Source: Candidatus Nitrosopumilus sp.
GTDB lineage: Archaea > Thermoproteota > Nitrososphaeria > Nitrososphaerales > Nitrosopumilaceae
DNA length: 55,836 nt
Assembly: GCA_029863275.1 (NCBI GenBank)
Contig: JAOTVS010000007.1
Coordinates: 1-55,836 of the forward strand
Direction of reading: 5' to 3'
A program made the position numbers and the translations under genes. The notes beneath the pieces were generated by a model, which did not search any database, was not told where the DNA came from, and worked only from the letters and a program-made list of their open reading frames with translations. Of the stretch, positions 1-7,933 are shown piece after piece; positions within the stretch are counted from its first letter, which is position 1, and every line of letters begins with the position of its first letter.

Positions 1-358
1 TTTTGTATGCAGGTTCATTATTGTATCTGTCTACATAGTACTGTGGGTCTTCTGTTGGATCAACAAAAGCTGCAATAGGTTTTACCTCTTTTAGTCCAAC
101 TGCCTGATAAATTGAGTCATACTCTGAAAAGTTTTCATCAAACCACTTTTTGTATGCAGGTTCATTATTGTATCTGTCTACATAGTACTGTGGGTCTTCT
201 GTTGGATCAACAAAAGCTGCAATAGGTTTTACCTCTTTTAGTCCAACTGCCTGATAAATTGAGTCATACTCTGAGTAATTTTCATCAAACCACTCTTTGT
301 ATGCAGGTTCATTATTGTATCTGTCCACATAACTTTGTGGATCTTTTGATTCATCTAC
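1..358 (-). repeat. 147-bp in-frame tandem repeat
   Basis: The unit repeats with an exact 147-bp period (49 codons), for example TGTATGCAGGTTCATTATTG at about 5, 152 and 299. The two leftmost copies are nearly identical. The copy nearest the 5' end of the gene (about 212-358) differs, encoding DESKDPQSY instead of DPTEDPQYY. The array continues beyond the left edge. Confidence 0.9.
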
Positions 359-1114
359 AAATGAGGCAATACCTAAACCTCCTGACTGGTCTTTAGGTTC
401 CTTTGGTTCTTCCTTTGGCTCATCCTTGGGTTGGGTTGGTTGTACAATCTCTGGATCTTTTACTGTAATGATAATTGATTCACTGTCTCTTTGAGCTCCT
501 TTCTCTACAACAATATCAAAGCTGTATAGAATACCATTTGGATTTCCTTGAGTAGCGGTGGGCGTCCAAGTAAACTGACCTGTGCTAGGGTTAATTGAGG
601 TGCCCGGCGGTGGATTTTTGTCCAAACTAAAAACTAGGTTATCTAAAGCGCTATCAGTTACATCAGCGGTAAAAGAAATTGATTCTCCTTCAGTTACTGT
701 TCTATCTGGAATTGGTTTTAACGATAAAACAAAATCTTCTTTTTCAAAGACTTTATTTCCATCATATTGTAAAAGAATTGAAATTCCATCCTCCTTGGTT
801 TGATCACCAGTAAAAGCAGTTGCATTATAAATTCCACTAGATTTGAAAAAATCCTCAACTACTCTTGGAATTGTAGAAAATTGCCCATCATTATCTGAAT
901 CTGGATCTGATGCCATGTTCATATACTGCCCTCCAGGTCCGTGAATAACTACAAAGACTGATTGTTTTCCGGTATCTTCTTTTCCAACAAATACAAATGA
1001 TTCTTCATTAGTGTAAAAGGGCTTTTCAAGAGAAAACGAATCGACTGCAGCATATGCTGGAAAAATCATCAAAACAACAAGTGAAAAAACAGAAAATAAA
1101 AACAATTGATGCAT
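1..1114 (-). CDS. Secreted repeat protein with Ig-like domain (3' end outside window)
   Basis: An open frame runs from an ATG at 1114 to the left edge, giving 371 residues without a stop. The first 22 residues form a signal peptide ending in PAYA. Residues about 130-190 resemble a putative Ig/cadherin-like fold (TVTEGESISFTADV, then INPSTGQFTWTPT). A Pro/Glu/Lys linker follows, then at least two and a half copies of a 49-residue unit containing DPQYYVDRYNNEPAYK and SEYDSIYQAVGLKE. This looks like an exported surface or adhesion-type protein. Related thaumarchaeal proteins often end in a PEFG anchor, but the C terminus lies outside this window. Function is unknown; the signal peptide and repeats are directly visible. 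Confidence 0.85.
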   Translation of the reverse strand, partial: MHQLFLFSVFSLVVLMIFPAYAAVDSFSLEKPFYTNEESFVFVGKEDTGKQSVFVVIHGPGGQYMNMASDPDSDNDGQFSTIPRVVEDFFKSSGIYNATAFTGDQTKEDGISILLQYDGNKVFEKEDFVLSLKPIPDRTVTEGESISFTADVTDSALDNLVFSLDKNPPPGTSINPSTGQFTWTPTATQGNPNGILYSFDIVVEKGAQRDSESIIITVKDPEIVQPTQPKDEPKEEPKEPKDQSGGLGIASFVDESKDPQSYVDRYNNEPAYKEWFDENYSEYDSIYQAVGLKEVKPIAAFVDPTEDPQYYVDRYNNEPAYKKWFDENFSEYDSIYQAVGLKEVKPIAAFVDPTEDPQYYVDRYNNEPAYK

Positions 1115-1191
1115 AGTATTTCGTAGTTTAATTCATTTTTAAAAAACGCGTATAACTTCTTCTATCGAATTGCTAAGAAAAATTCACAAGA

Positions 1192-1608
1192 TTAGAGGTC
1201 TAATAGAAACCTCATAAAGACACCGTTTTTTTGTTCAATTTTCATCTCATAGAAGGTTGGAGCTTTTATTTCTACCTTGAAATTGTGTTTTTGAAGATCA
1301 AGAGGCTCTCCAAATGCTTTTGCTTGTATTTTATATTCATCGTTTTGTACAATATCAAATTCAATTCTCCTAATTGCAAAACCTTCAGTAATTAAAACAA
1401 AGGTAATCTCCTCAAGCCAGCTAAAAAGTAAATATCGAAGGTCTTTTCCATTAGCCGAAAACTCTTTTTGATTTTTTTCCTCTACCTTGTCTTGATCAAG
1501 TGTGATGTTTATTACTGCATCTGCAGTAGTAGCAAAGGCCTCTTTGAGATCTTTTGCATTAACTTCTACAAAAGCATCAGTTGCGTGATCTAAAAATTTG
1601 TAACTCAA
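1192..1608 (-). CDS. Archease (RtcB RNA-ligase activator)
   Basis: This 138-residue protein has the length and sequence pattern of archease: N-terminal FLDHATDAFVEV with the conserved D-H-x-x-D metal site, SWLEEITFVL in the middle, and C-terminal KAPTFYEMKIEQ followed by RFLLDL. Archease promotes guanylylation and turnover of the tRNA-splicing ligase RtcB. No RtcB gene lies in this window. The start is TTG at 1608, right before the SYKFLDHATD core; there is no better upstream start. It is a stand-alone gene on the minus strand, about 40 bp downstream of the nitroreductase, so the two could be co-transcribed. Confidence 0.85.
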   Translation of the reverse strand: MSYKFLDHATDAFVEVNAKDLKEAFATTADAVINITLDQDKVEEKNQKEFSANGKDLRYLLFSWLEEITFVLITEGFAIRRIEFDIVQNDEYKIQAKAFGEPLDLQKHNFKVEIKAPTFYEMKIEQKNGVFMRFLLDL

Positions 1609-1647
1609 TTATGAATTTTTTAATATGCTAATTAATAATCTAGATGC

Positions 1648-2277
1648 TCAAAATCTATCATTAATTACAACCTCATCTAGATTTAATTGTCCCCCACGTG
1701 GATTGGCAGGACTCTTTGCCTTTCCAATTACTAACATCATTCCAATAATGTGATCTTTTGGAAGATTTATCAACTCTGCAACCTTTTGGGGATCAAATCC
1801 TATCATTGGACATGAGTCGTATCCTGCAGACTTTGCAGCAAGCATAAGGGTTTGAGATGCAATTCCTATACTACGAAGGGCCTCATCATGTTGGAGCTGA
1901 TCATTTCCTTTGTAGTATTTTTCAATTGCAGGGATGATAAAATCTTGCACTTCCTTTGATGCATTTTTCCAGTATCTTTGTGGATCCTTCTCTCCTGCTT
2001 TAAGATCTGCGCACAATATCAATAATAAAGAAGCATCAGTTACTTGGGGTTGATCCCATGCGGCACTTTTAATTTTTTTCCTCAGTTCTGTATCTTTTAC
2101 AATTAGAAACCTCCAATTTTGAATGTTAAATGAAGTGGGAGATAATATGGCAAGTGAAAGTAATTTTTCAATTTCTTTATCGGTGAATCGATGAGTTTCA
2201 TCAAAGTGTTTTACTGATCTTCTTTTTTCAATCGCATCAAAGGTTTCTGAAGAAAAAGAGGAAATATCATTGGTCAT
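1648..2277 (-). CDS. Nitroreductase-family flavoprotein
   Basis: The 209-residue protein fits the FMN-dependent nitroreductase family. An N-terminal RRSVKHFD segment binds the FMN phosphate in relatives, SPTSFNIQNWRFLIVKD follows, and the second half contains AAKSAGYDSCPMIGFDP and the C-terminal VVINDRF. Such enzymes are usually dimeric NAD(P)H oxidoreductases acting on quinones or nitroaromatics; the physiological substrate cannot be read from sequence. The ATG at 2277 is preceded by an AT-rich region. It is on the same strand as archease downstream, with a 39-bp gap. Confidence 0.85.
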   Translation of the reverse strand: MTNDISSFSSETFDAIEKRRSVKHFDETHRFTDKEIEKLLSLAILSPTSFNIQNWRFLIVKDTELRKKIKSAAWDQPQVTDASLLLILCADLKAGEKDPQRYWKNASKEVQDFIIPAIEKYYKGNDQLQHDEALRSIGIASQTLMLAAKSAGYDSCPMIGFDPQKVAELINLPKDHIIGMMLVIGKAKSPANPRGGQLNLDEVVINDRF

Positions 2278-2395
2278 TTGGATTTATTTCTCTTGATTGA
2301 TATTTGTGTGTATGGAACCTGAATTTATAATATAGAATTTGTTTAGTGGTTCTAAACTTTAAAAATTAAAAATACAAACTGGTATCGAATAAGAA

Positions 2396-2704
2396 TTGAT
2401 TTATTCAATTAAAGCTAAATTTATTGAAAAAAATATGGAGGAATTTTATCAAAAACTAACTGATGGAACAATTGAGAACCAAGAACCAGATGGTAAAGAA
2501 ATTCTTAGCTCAATGAATCGGGCAAAAATTATTGGACCTGGAGAAATTCAGTGGTCTGAAATGTGTTTTTGCTCGCCACCCCTTAAACATGAGCGCCAAA
2601 CAGTATATGATAAATTTTTCTCAGATATGGAAATTAAAGTAATTGATGACTATGTAGAATTTGAAGGTAAGTCCTTTATTGATTATCTAAAAGGAATTGA
2701 GTAG
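2396..2704 (+). CDS. Conserved small protein, function unknown
   Basis: A 102-residue soluble protein starting at a TTG (2396). It begins with MIYSIKAKFIEKNMEEFYQ and contains PGEIQWSEMCFCSPPLKHER, where a Cys pair (CFC) stands beside a conserved-looking PPLKHER motif. There is no signal peptide or membrane helix. The alternating strand/helix pattern is compatible with a small alpha/beta fold. No family is recognised. It is divergent from the nitroreductase and 58 bp upstream of the DedA gene on the same strand, with which it may be co-transcribed. Confidence 0.7.
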   Translation: MIYSIKAKFIEKNMEEFYQKLTDGTIENQEPDGKEILSSMNRAKIIGPGEIQWSEMCFCSPPLKHERQTVYDKFFSDMEIKVIDDYVEFEGKSFIDYLKGIE

Positions 2705-2762
2705 TCCAAAATGCGCTTTTGAGTTGTAAAGTAATTTAGTTGGGACTCATTTTGAGATTTTA

Positions 2763-3290
2763 TTGGAGCCTTTTGATTCATTTCTAATATGGATAAGTGA
2801 ATTTCTTGCAAGTCATCTGTATGAGGGAATCTTTCTGTCAGCGTTACTTGAAACAATAATACCTCCCATTCCTACTTTAGCCGTATTTCCAACTGCAGGA
2901 TTTTTGGCATCCCAGCAAGGCCTATCAATTTTTGCAGTTATACCGATGATAATTTTAGGAGCAATTGGAGCTACAATTGGGACTACGGCAATTTACTTTA
3001 TTGCCTTAAAACTTGGAAGAACAATTTTGTTAAAGTATCTTAGATTTGTAAAAGTTTCTGAAAAGAAACTCCAAAGAGTGGAGATCTGGTTTGAAAAATA
3101 TGGTGACAAGGCAGTATTCTTGGGACGAATGGTTCCTGTAATGAGAGAGATGATTTCAGTCCCGGCAGGATTGCTTAAAATGAAAATTCTAAAGTTTGTC
3201 ATGTATACATTTAGTGGCTCTTTAATTTGGTCAGCTGGAACAATTCTTGCAGGATATTATTTTGGTGCAGGTTTAGATTTTTTTATTTAG
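2763..3290 (+). CDS. DedA/VTT-domain membrane protein
   Basis: The 175-residue protein is strongly hydrophobic with about five membrane segments. It carries the DedA-family signature: ETIIPPIPTLAVFPTAGFLA near residue 30, then FLGRMVPVMREMISVPAGLL around residues 118-138, where F/LGR-x-P-x-x-R and PAG are typical. DedA proteins are linked to lipid scrambling or flipping and membrane homeostasis; the substrate here is unknown. The start is TTG at 2763 (MEPFDSFLIW). Its 3' end overlaps the convergent sugar-dehydrogenase gene by 8 bp. Confidence 0.85.
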   Translation: MEPFDSFLIWISEFLASHLYEGIFLSALLETIIPPIPTLAVFPTAGFLASQQGLSIFAVIPMIILGAIGATIGTTAIYFIALKLGRTILLKYLRFVKVSEKKLQRVEIWFEKYGDKAVFLGRMVPVMREMISVPAGLLKMKILKFVMYTFSGSLIWSAGTILAGYYFGAGLDFFI

Positions 3291-4617
3291 AATCCAAGTT
3301 GATGATATTTTGTTGAACCAGATATTTGATTGCATTGAGTAATTCTTGCTCTGAAACCTGATCTTGGGCATACCACACAAAAATTTCTCTTACCCATTGC
3401 GGAATTTTTTGTTTTGAGACCTCTATTTCTTCAACAAAGATTTGACCATCTACATTTTTACATTGTCGTGGATATGATTCCATTACTGGATTTCCTTTTG
3501 CTACACAGTCCTCAAAACTATTAATCTCATTTAATGGAACAATACGAAGAATCCTATCATCATTAATCTCAGGGGCCCCTCGTCCATCTTGATTACTAGT
3601 CAAAACATACAGATATCCATCGGGACCTGTAGTAACATCTCGAAGACGGCCAAAGTCGCCCTCAAATAATTTTTGATCAGATATTACTTTGTTATTCTCC
3701 AAATCAAAATCAATTATGTGTAAATGACTTCCACGAAGTGTAGCTACAAAGAACTTTCCACTCCATTGCGGAAATTTATCCCCATCATAAAATTCTGCAC
3801 CAGAGGGAGCCCATGTATCATCACCAGTATTTAATATTGGAGTTACAAGACCTTCCATTGTTTCGGAGCCTATGATGTCTGGCCATCCATAATTTGCACC
3901 AGGGATTATTACATTGATTTCGTCGTGTGCAACACCGTGCCAGCCTGAAGGTCCATGTTCAGTAGCCACAAGGTTGCCTAATTCATCCCAATCCAAACCT
4001 TGGGGATTTCTGTGTCCATATGAATAGATTGGAGAATCAGAAATCGGATTATCACTTGGTATGCTTCCATCTGAATTAACCCTCAAAATCTTTCCTGCAA
4101 ATGAATTTTTATCTTGTGCCAACTCTGCTTTACCTGCATCACCAGTTGTGATGTATAATTTTCCATCAGGGCCAAACTTTATTCTTCCACCGTCATGAAA
4201 TGGTCCACCAGGTATGTCTTCAATTAACACTTTATCCTCAGACAAAACTAGATTAGATTCTATATAACGAACCACTTTGTTTTTAGTTTCAAGAAAATTG
4301 TTATAGGTATAGTACAGATAGATGTAATGATTTTCTGAATAGTTTGGATCAAGTGTAATCCCTAGTAACCCTCCTTCAACTCCACCAACCTCAAGTGACA
4401 AAGCAGGCTTTTCTAAAATTATTCCATCTTGAATAACTCTAAGATTACCATTTCTTTCTGTAAAAAATATTGTTCCATCTGGGGTCCAGGTAATAGACCA
4501 TGGTATATCTAGATTCTCAGCAATGGTCTCTACTTTGACTCCTAATTCTGGATACTCTTGAGCAAATACAAATGGAATTAAAGAAAAAATACCTATAGTA
4601 AAGAGAATTCCCTTCAT
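3283..4617 (-). CDS. Secreted PQQ-type sugar dehydrogenase with C-terminal IPxW module
   Basis: The 444-residue protein starts with a signal peptide (cleavage after FAQ). Residues about 25-380 match the soluble glucose/sorbosone dehydrogenase beta-propeller: LDIPWSITWTPDG, GPFHDGGRIKFGPDGKLY with the candidate catalytic His, SYGHRNPQGLDWDELGNL, and ATEHGPSGWHGVAHDEIN. These enzymes oxidise aldose sugars outside the cell with PQQ; the real electron donor is unknown and PQQ synthesis is not encoded here. After residue 400 an extra helical module follows (IPQWVREIFVWYAQDQVSEQ), also found in two other secreted proteins of this window. It converges with the DedA gene. Confidence 0.85.
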   Translation of the reverse strand: MKGILFTIGIFSLIPFVFAQEYPELGVKVETIAENLDIPWSITWTPDGTIFFTERNGNLRVIQDGIILEKPALSLEVGGVEGGLLGITLDPNYSENHYIYLYYTYNNFLETKNKVVRYIESNLVLSEDKVLIEDIPGGPFHDGGRIKFGPDGKLYITTGDAGKAELAQDKNSFAGKILRVNSDGSIPSDNPISDSPIYSYGHRNPQGLDWDELGNLVATEHGPSGWHGVAHDEINVIIPGANYGWPDIIGSETMEGLVTPILNTGDDTWAPSGAEFYDGDKFPQWSGKFFVATLRGSHLHIIDFDLENNKVISDQKLFEGDFGRLRDVTTGPDGYLYVLTSNQDGRGAPEINDDRILRIVPLNEINSFEDCVAKGNPVMESYPRQCKNVDGQIFVEEIEVSKQKIPQWVREIFVWYAQDQVSEQELLNAIKYLVQQNIINLDSK

Positions 4618-4653
4618 TGAATTATCTGGTATTTGTTTTACAATAAAGGTTTT

Positions 4654-5310
4654 CTACTTTGTTAATCTTTTTGCCTTTTGAAAAACTGCAGACCAATCTT
4701 TCCAGGTTAATCTACCTGTTTGAGTATTTTGTTTTGAGGGGTGATAAGATGTTAGAATTTTTACTGAATTATATTCAAATAATTTATTATGTCCAAATTT
4801 TTTTGGTTTTACTTTAATTAATTTACATGTTGTATCATATGCAATTTTTCCGAGACACAAAATAACTATAATATTTTTTAAAATCTTATACTCTTGATTC
4901 AGATAATCAAAACAAGTCTCCATTTCTTGTCTTGTAGGCTTGTTTTGAGGTGGTGCACATCTAACTGCTGCAGTAATATATGCATTATAAAGCACCAATC
5001 CATCATCCAAATTTAGACTCGTTGAAATTGAGGCAAAACCATTCTTGTGCATTATCTTTACAAGCCAATCCCCAGATGAGTCCCCTGTAAACATCCTTCC
5101 AGTTCTATTTCCACCATGAGCTGCAGGAGCTAATCCCACTATGAGTAATTTTGCTTTGATGTCTCCAAATCCGGAAAGCGGTAATCCGTAATAATCTTGA
5201 TCTGCAAACCGTCTTACTTTATTTTCTGCAACTTCTCTGATGTATAGAGATAATCTTGGACATTTTGTACAGTTTTTAATTTCTTTATTTAAAGCAGAAA
5301 GCGTTTGCAA
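4654..5310 (-). CDS. Uracil-DNA glycosylase, family 5 (UDGb), Fe-S type
   Basis: The 218-residue protein has the family 5 motif GLAPAAHGGNRTGRMFTGD (about 59-77), rather than the GEAPG of family 4, and the second motif SYHPSKQN near residue 188. N-terminal C14 and C17 (NCTKCP), a later Cys in RCAPP and another nearby are expected to bind a 4Fe-4S cluster. It excises uracil and other deaminated bases from DNA, starting base-excision repair. It sits 36 bp upstream of the sugar dehydrogenase on the same strand, without obvious functional relation. There is a second DNA-repair locus at the other end of the window (uvrBAC). Confidence 0.85.
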   Translation of the reverse strand: MQTLSALNKEIKNCTKCPRLSLYIREVAENKVRRFADQDYYGLPLSGFGDIKAKLLIVGLAPAAHGGNRTGRMFTGDSSGDWLVKIMHKNGFASISTSLNLDDGLVLYNAYITAAVRCAPPQNKPTRQEMETCFDYLNQEYKILKNIIVILCLGKIAYDTTCKLIKVKPKKFGHNKLFEYNSVKILTSYHPSKQNTQTGRLTWKDWSAVFQKAKRLTK

Positions 5311-5415
5311 TAATAAATATAGTTTAGTTGTAAATAAAAAAGATATAGATCAATTTCTTGATTTATCTCTTCAGACATTAGTTATCTTTGATTCCAATTC
5401 TTATTGTACTGGACT

Positions 5416-5499
5416 TTAATCTCTATTGAGATTAACTCCAATTACTTTGGCCCAAGCTCCTAGGACTTCAACAAAGTCTTCAGATTCTTTTCTGAACAT
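5416..5499 (-). CDS. Possible 27-residue small protein
   Basis: Within the 400-bp gap 5311-5709 a short frame reads MFRKESEDFVEVLGAWAKVI then GVNLNRD, with protein-like codon use and an amphipathic helix pattern. A TATA-like stretch lies upstream (reverse complement of about 5505-5525). It has no recognised family and could be chance. The remainder of the gap is AT-rich and shows nothing else. Confidence 0.3.
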   Translation of the reverse strand: MFRKESEDFVEVLGAWAKVIGVNLNRD

Positions 5500-5709
5500 A
5501 GTGTATTATAGTGATTGATAATAAAAGGAATTGCTAATTATTTATTCATGTGATTCATTCATATCAATTGTTCATTTTTAATTCGAAAATTTTATTTTAC
5601 AAGAATTAAAATTTTTAAAATATTTTTTCAATTGAATACTAATATCAGAGAATATTCAATGAAGTATTAACCAGATGAAAAATAATAATTTAAAATTTCT
5701 GTAAAAGCT

Positions 5710-5940
5710 TTAAAGAATTACTCTTCCTTCACCAAGATCATAAAGCCGATTGTTTATTTTTTCAAGTAGGTCTTTTTTTGACATTTGTACCTCTAAATTT
5801 TTTGTATATTTTTTGCTTTCAACTAATCTATAAAGCCGTTCTAATTGCTCTTTGGATAATATTTTAAGTCCTGTTTTTGAACTGGAGACAATCTCTAACA
5901 ATTCTATTCTTTCATGATCTTCTCTAGTAAATTCAGACAT
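5710..5940 (-). CDS. Small helical protein, function unknown
   Basis: A 76-residue charged protein, predicted all-helical, with SKEQLERLYRLVESKKY in the middle and SKKDLLEKINNRLYDLGEG near the C terminus. There is no signal peptide, Cys or membrane segment. The ATG at 5940 is followed immediately by well-formed coding sequence. It is divergent from the secreted repeat protein at 6028, with about 87 bp between them. Its role cannot be inferred. Confidence 0.6.
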   Translation of the reverse strand: MSEFTREDHERIELLEIVSSSKTGLKILSKEQLERLYRLVESKKYTKNLEVQMSKKDLLEKINNRLYDLGEGRVIL

Positions 5941-6027
5941 GATTGCGATAATGACCTTTCATTATTATTAATAATTGGGTATAATTGTCCCACTAGTCTT
6001 TATATCCAATATTTTTAAGATTGAATA

Positions 6028-6990
6028 ATGAAAAAAATACAACTTCTTAGCGTTGTTTTTTTACTGGTTATGGCAATTGCCCTTACTACGGGACCTGGAA
6101 TAGCCTATGCTGGATTAGATGATAGCATAGATGAAGGCAGAGAAGGGGATTCCATAAATGATGAATCTAACGAGGATGAATCTAACGAGGATGAATCTAA
6201 CGAGGATGAATCTAACGAGGATGAATCTAACGAGGATGAATCTAACGAGGATGAATCTAACGAGGATGAATCTAACGAGGATGAATCTAACGAGGATGGT
6301 TCCAAGAAAGATCACAACGATGCCACGAAACAGGAAAAGAAAGCTATGATGGATAGATATTGTGAAATGTCTCCTGAAAACCAAAAAGCATTTCTAGAGA
6401 AATATGCCATGAACTCTGATCATACAGAGAAAATGGACTCAGATCATAAAGATCAATTGAAGGCGTATTGCTTACTAGATGAAGCTGGACGACAAGCTCA
6501 CTTTGATGAACATCGTGCTACCATGAAAGATAAAATATCTGACCATAAAGATACCATGAAAGATAAAATATCTGACCATAAAGATACCATGAAAGATAAA
6601 ATATCTGACCATAAAGATACCATGAAAGATAAAATATCTGATCATAAAACTCACATGGTACTTAGAGCAAGTGCATTAACTGATGAGCAAAAGGCTGAAG
6701 TCAAAGCTATGCATATGGAATTAAGAAATTTCAAACATTCTCTGAAGAGTAACTCTACTGATCTAGATAAAGAAGAAATTCGGAATCAATTCATGGAAAA
6801 AGCAAAAGAATTTTCAATGGCATGGCTTTCACCTAGACATCAAATTGCAGCAGGAATTGATGCTCAAATGGTAGAATGCCGTGATGGATTTTCCCTTGTA
6901 ATGAAAATATCAAATGAAAAACCCATCTGTGTCAAAGAATCAACAGCTGAGAAACTAATTGAAAGAGGAATTGCAACTTCTGCAACCTAA
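6028..6990 (+). CDS. Secreted acidic repeat protein with C-x16-C module
   Basis: The 320-residue protein begins with a signal peptide ending at AYA. It contains nine perfect copies of the pentapeptide ESNED (DNA 6163-6297), then an acidic/His-rich region with four copies of MKDKISDHKDT (6523-6654), then a helical part. It ends with a small module, CRDGFSLVMKISNEKPIC (Cys 284 and 301) plus STAEKLIERGIA, that recurs twice in the protein at 15318. The acidic and His-rich repeats suggest metal or cation binding at the cell surface, which is inference. A TATA-like box (TTTATATCC, near 5999) sits about 25 bp before the ATG, suggesting a leaderless transcript. Confidence 0.85.
   Translation: MKKIQLLSVVFLLVMAIALTTGPGIAYAGLDDSIDEGREGDSINDESNEDESNEDESNEDESNEDESNEDESNEDESNEDESNEDESNEDGSKKDHNDATKQEKKAMMDRYCEMSPENQKAFLEKYAMNSDHTEKMDSDHKDQLKAYCLLDEAGRQAHFDEHRATMKDKISDHKDTMKDKISDHKDTMKDKISDHKDTMKDKISDHKTHMVLRASALTDEQKAEVKAMHMELRNFKHSLKSNSTDLDKEEIRNQFMEKAKEFSMAWLSPRHQIAAGIDAQMVECRDGFSLVMKISNEKPICVKESTAEKLIERGIATSAT
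6163..6297 (+). repeat. Nine perfect 15-bp repeats (ESNED)
   Basis: GAATCTAACGAGGAT is repeated nine times without a base change, all in frame. The identity at DNA level, including third codon positions, points to recent expansion by slippage, so copy number probably varies between strains. Confidence 0.95.
6523..6654 (+). repeat. Four 33-bp repeats (MKDKISDHKDT)
   Basis: ATGAAAGATAAAATATCTGA starts each of four contiguous 33-bp units. The first three are identical and the fourth ends differently (DHKTH). This is a second independent in-frame tandem expansion in the same gene. Confidence 0.9.
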
Positions 6991-7212
6991 TTTTTCTTTT
7001 TTATTTTTGAATTAAACAATATTTTTAACAGATCTATAATTAAATTGCAATTTTTTTCCATTAGTTGTCTTAAAAAAAAATTACACGTAGCCAACTTTAT
7101 TACAAAAATGCCAATAATTTCATTGGGCGTATGGGAGTGTATACAAGGGAATTATTATTATCACGATATGAGATCTGGCTTGATTTCAAATCTCAGCCAT
7201 GGGGGATGTCAA

Positions 7213-7461
7213 ATGATTACTAAAAAGGACATATGGCTTATGCCAATCACATTCATAATTGCGCCTACATTTTTACTCTTTTTGGTTTTTGTCGCAGCGA
7301 CTACTTATGGTGATATGCTTGAAGAAAAAGCATTCATAGCAGGCCTTTCATGTCCGGAATTAGAAGAATACAGACTAAATCAAATAGTTGAATCAAAAAA
7401 ATACTTTGGAAATGAGGCTTATCTTATTTATGCCGAAGAACGATATTCTGGACAATGCTAA
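7213..7461 (+). CDS. Single-span membrane protein, function unknown
   Basis: An 82-residue protein starting at the ATG at 7213, preceded by a GGGGGA Shine-Dalgarno-like sequence (7200-7206). The upstream in-frame codons look non-coding, so the longer reading (from 7045) is less likely. Residues 8-30 (IWLMPITFIIAPTFLLFLVF) form a membrane helix. The outer part contains SCPELEEYRLNQI and ends EERYSGQC, leaving two Cys that could pair. No family is recognised. It converges with the gene at 7544. Confidence 0.6.
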   Translation: MITKKDIWLMPITFIIAPTFLLFLVFVAATTYGDMLEEKAFIAGLSCPELEEYRLNQIVESKKYFGNEAYLIYAEERYSGQC

Positions 7462-7543
7462 TTGTTGATAATTTAGATATTTTCTCAAAAAGCAATTAAA
7501 GATAATGTAACAATCTTAGCGATTAAAAAAAGAAGTGGAGTTT

Positions 7544-7858
7544 TTATCCACGTCCAATGACTGCATATTTTCCTTGACGACTTCTAATAAAAAACGTAGA
7601 AGCAATTCCGCCAAAAATCCCGGTGGACAAAATTAATGCACCTAAAACCCCATCAGCTGCAAACATTGGTGTTCCAGATCCAGCTTTTGGATTTTCATTT
7701 GAAATAACAACTCTATCTTGAGCTAATTTCAAATAGTCATCAAGTCCAGTTTGTCCATCCACTGCAACATATTGTGCAAATGCAACACTACTGACGGAAG
7801 GTAATATCAAAAGACTAAACATTACTCCTGTTACAATTGCTATTTGTTTTTCTGTCAT
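7544..7858 (-). CDS. Exported small protein with SGSGTPMF membrane tail
   Basis: The 104-residue protein has an N-terminal signal or anchor segment (cleavage likely after SVAFAQ), a short exposed region, the motif NPKAGSGTPMF (about residues 57-67), a membrane helix with IFGGIASTFFIRSR, and a basic C-terminal tail. The tail closely parallels the end of the regulator encoded by the adjacent gene at 7934 (NPSSGSGTPMF, IFGGLAAYFFLKS). The two genes are in the same direction with a 75-bp gap, and may work together at the membrane. Function is unknown. Confidence 0.7.
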   Translation of the reverse strand: MTEKQIAIVTGVMFSLLILPSVSSVAFAQYVAVDGQTGLDDYLKLAQDRVVISNENPKAGSGTPMFAADGVLGALILSTGIFGGIASTFFIRSRQGKYAVIGRG

Positions 7859-7933
7859 TATATCAATTACGTGAATTTGGAATAAAGGCTTTGATGAAAT
7901 TTGAATTTTACCAAAAAAATTCTTGAAATGAAT

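Noticed and set aside
1-358. Repeats considered as a mobile or CRISPR element
   Set aside because: The 147-bp period is a multiple of three and continues an open frame with a signal peptide.
6163-6297. Short regular repeats considered as a CRISPR array
   Set aside because: The 15-bp units are contiguous with no spacers and lie in a coding frame.
6105-6384. Three overlapping repeat-encoding frames (LDSSS, LVRFI, MNLTR repeats)
   Set aside because: They are other-frame readings of the perfect 15-bp repeat array inside the secreted protein at 6028; the array is open in all frames because its unit contains no stop in any of them.
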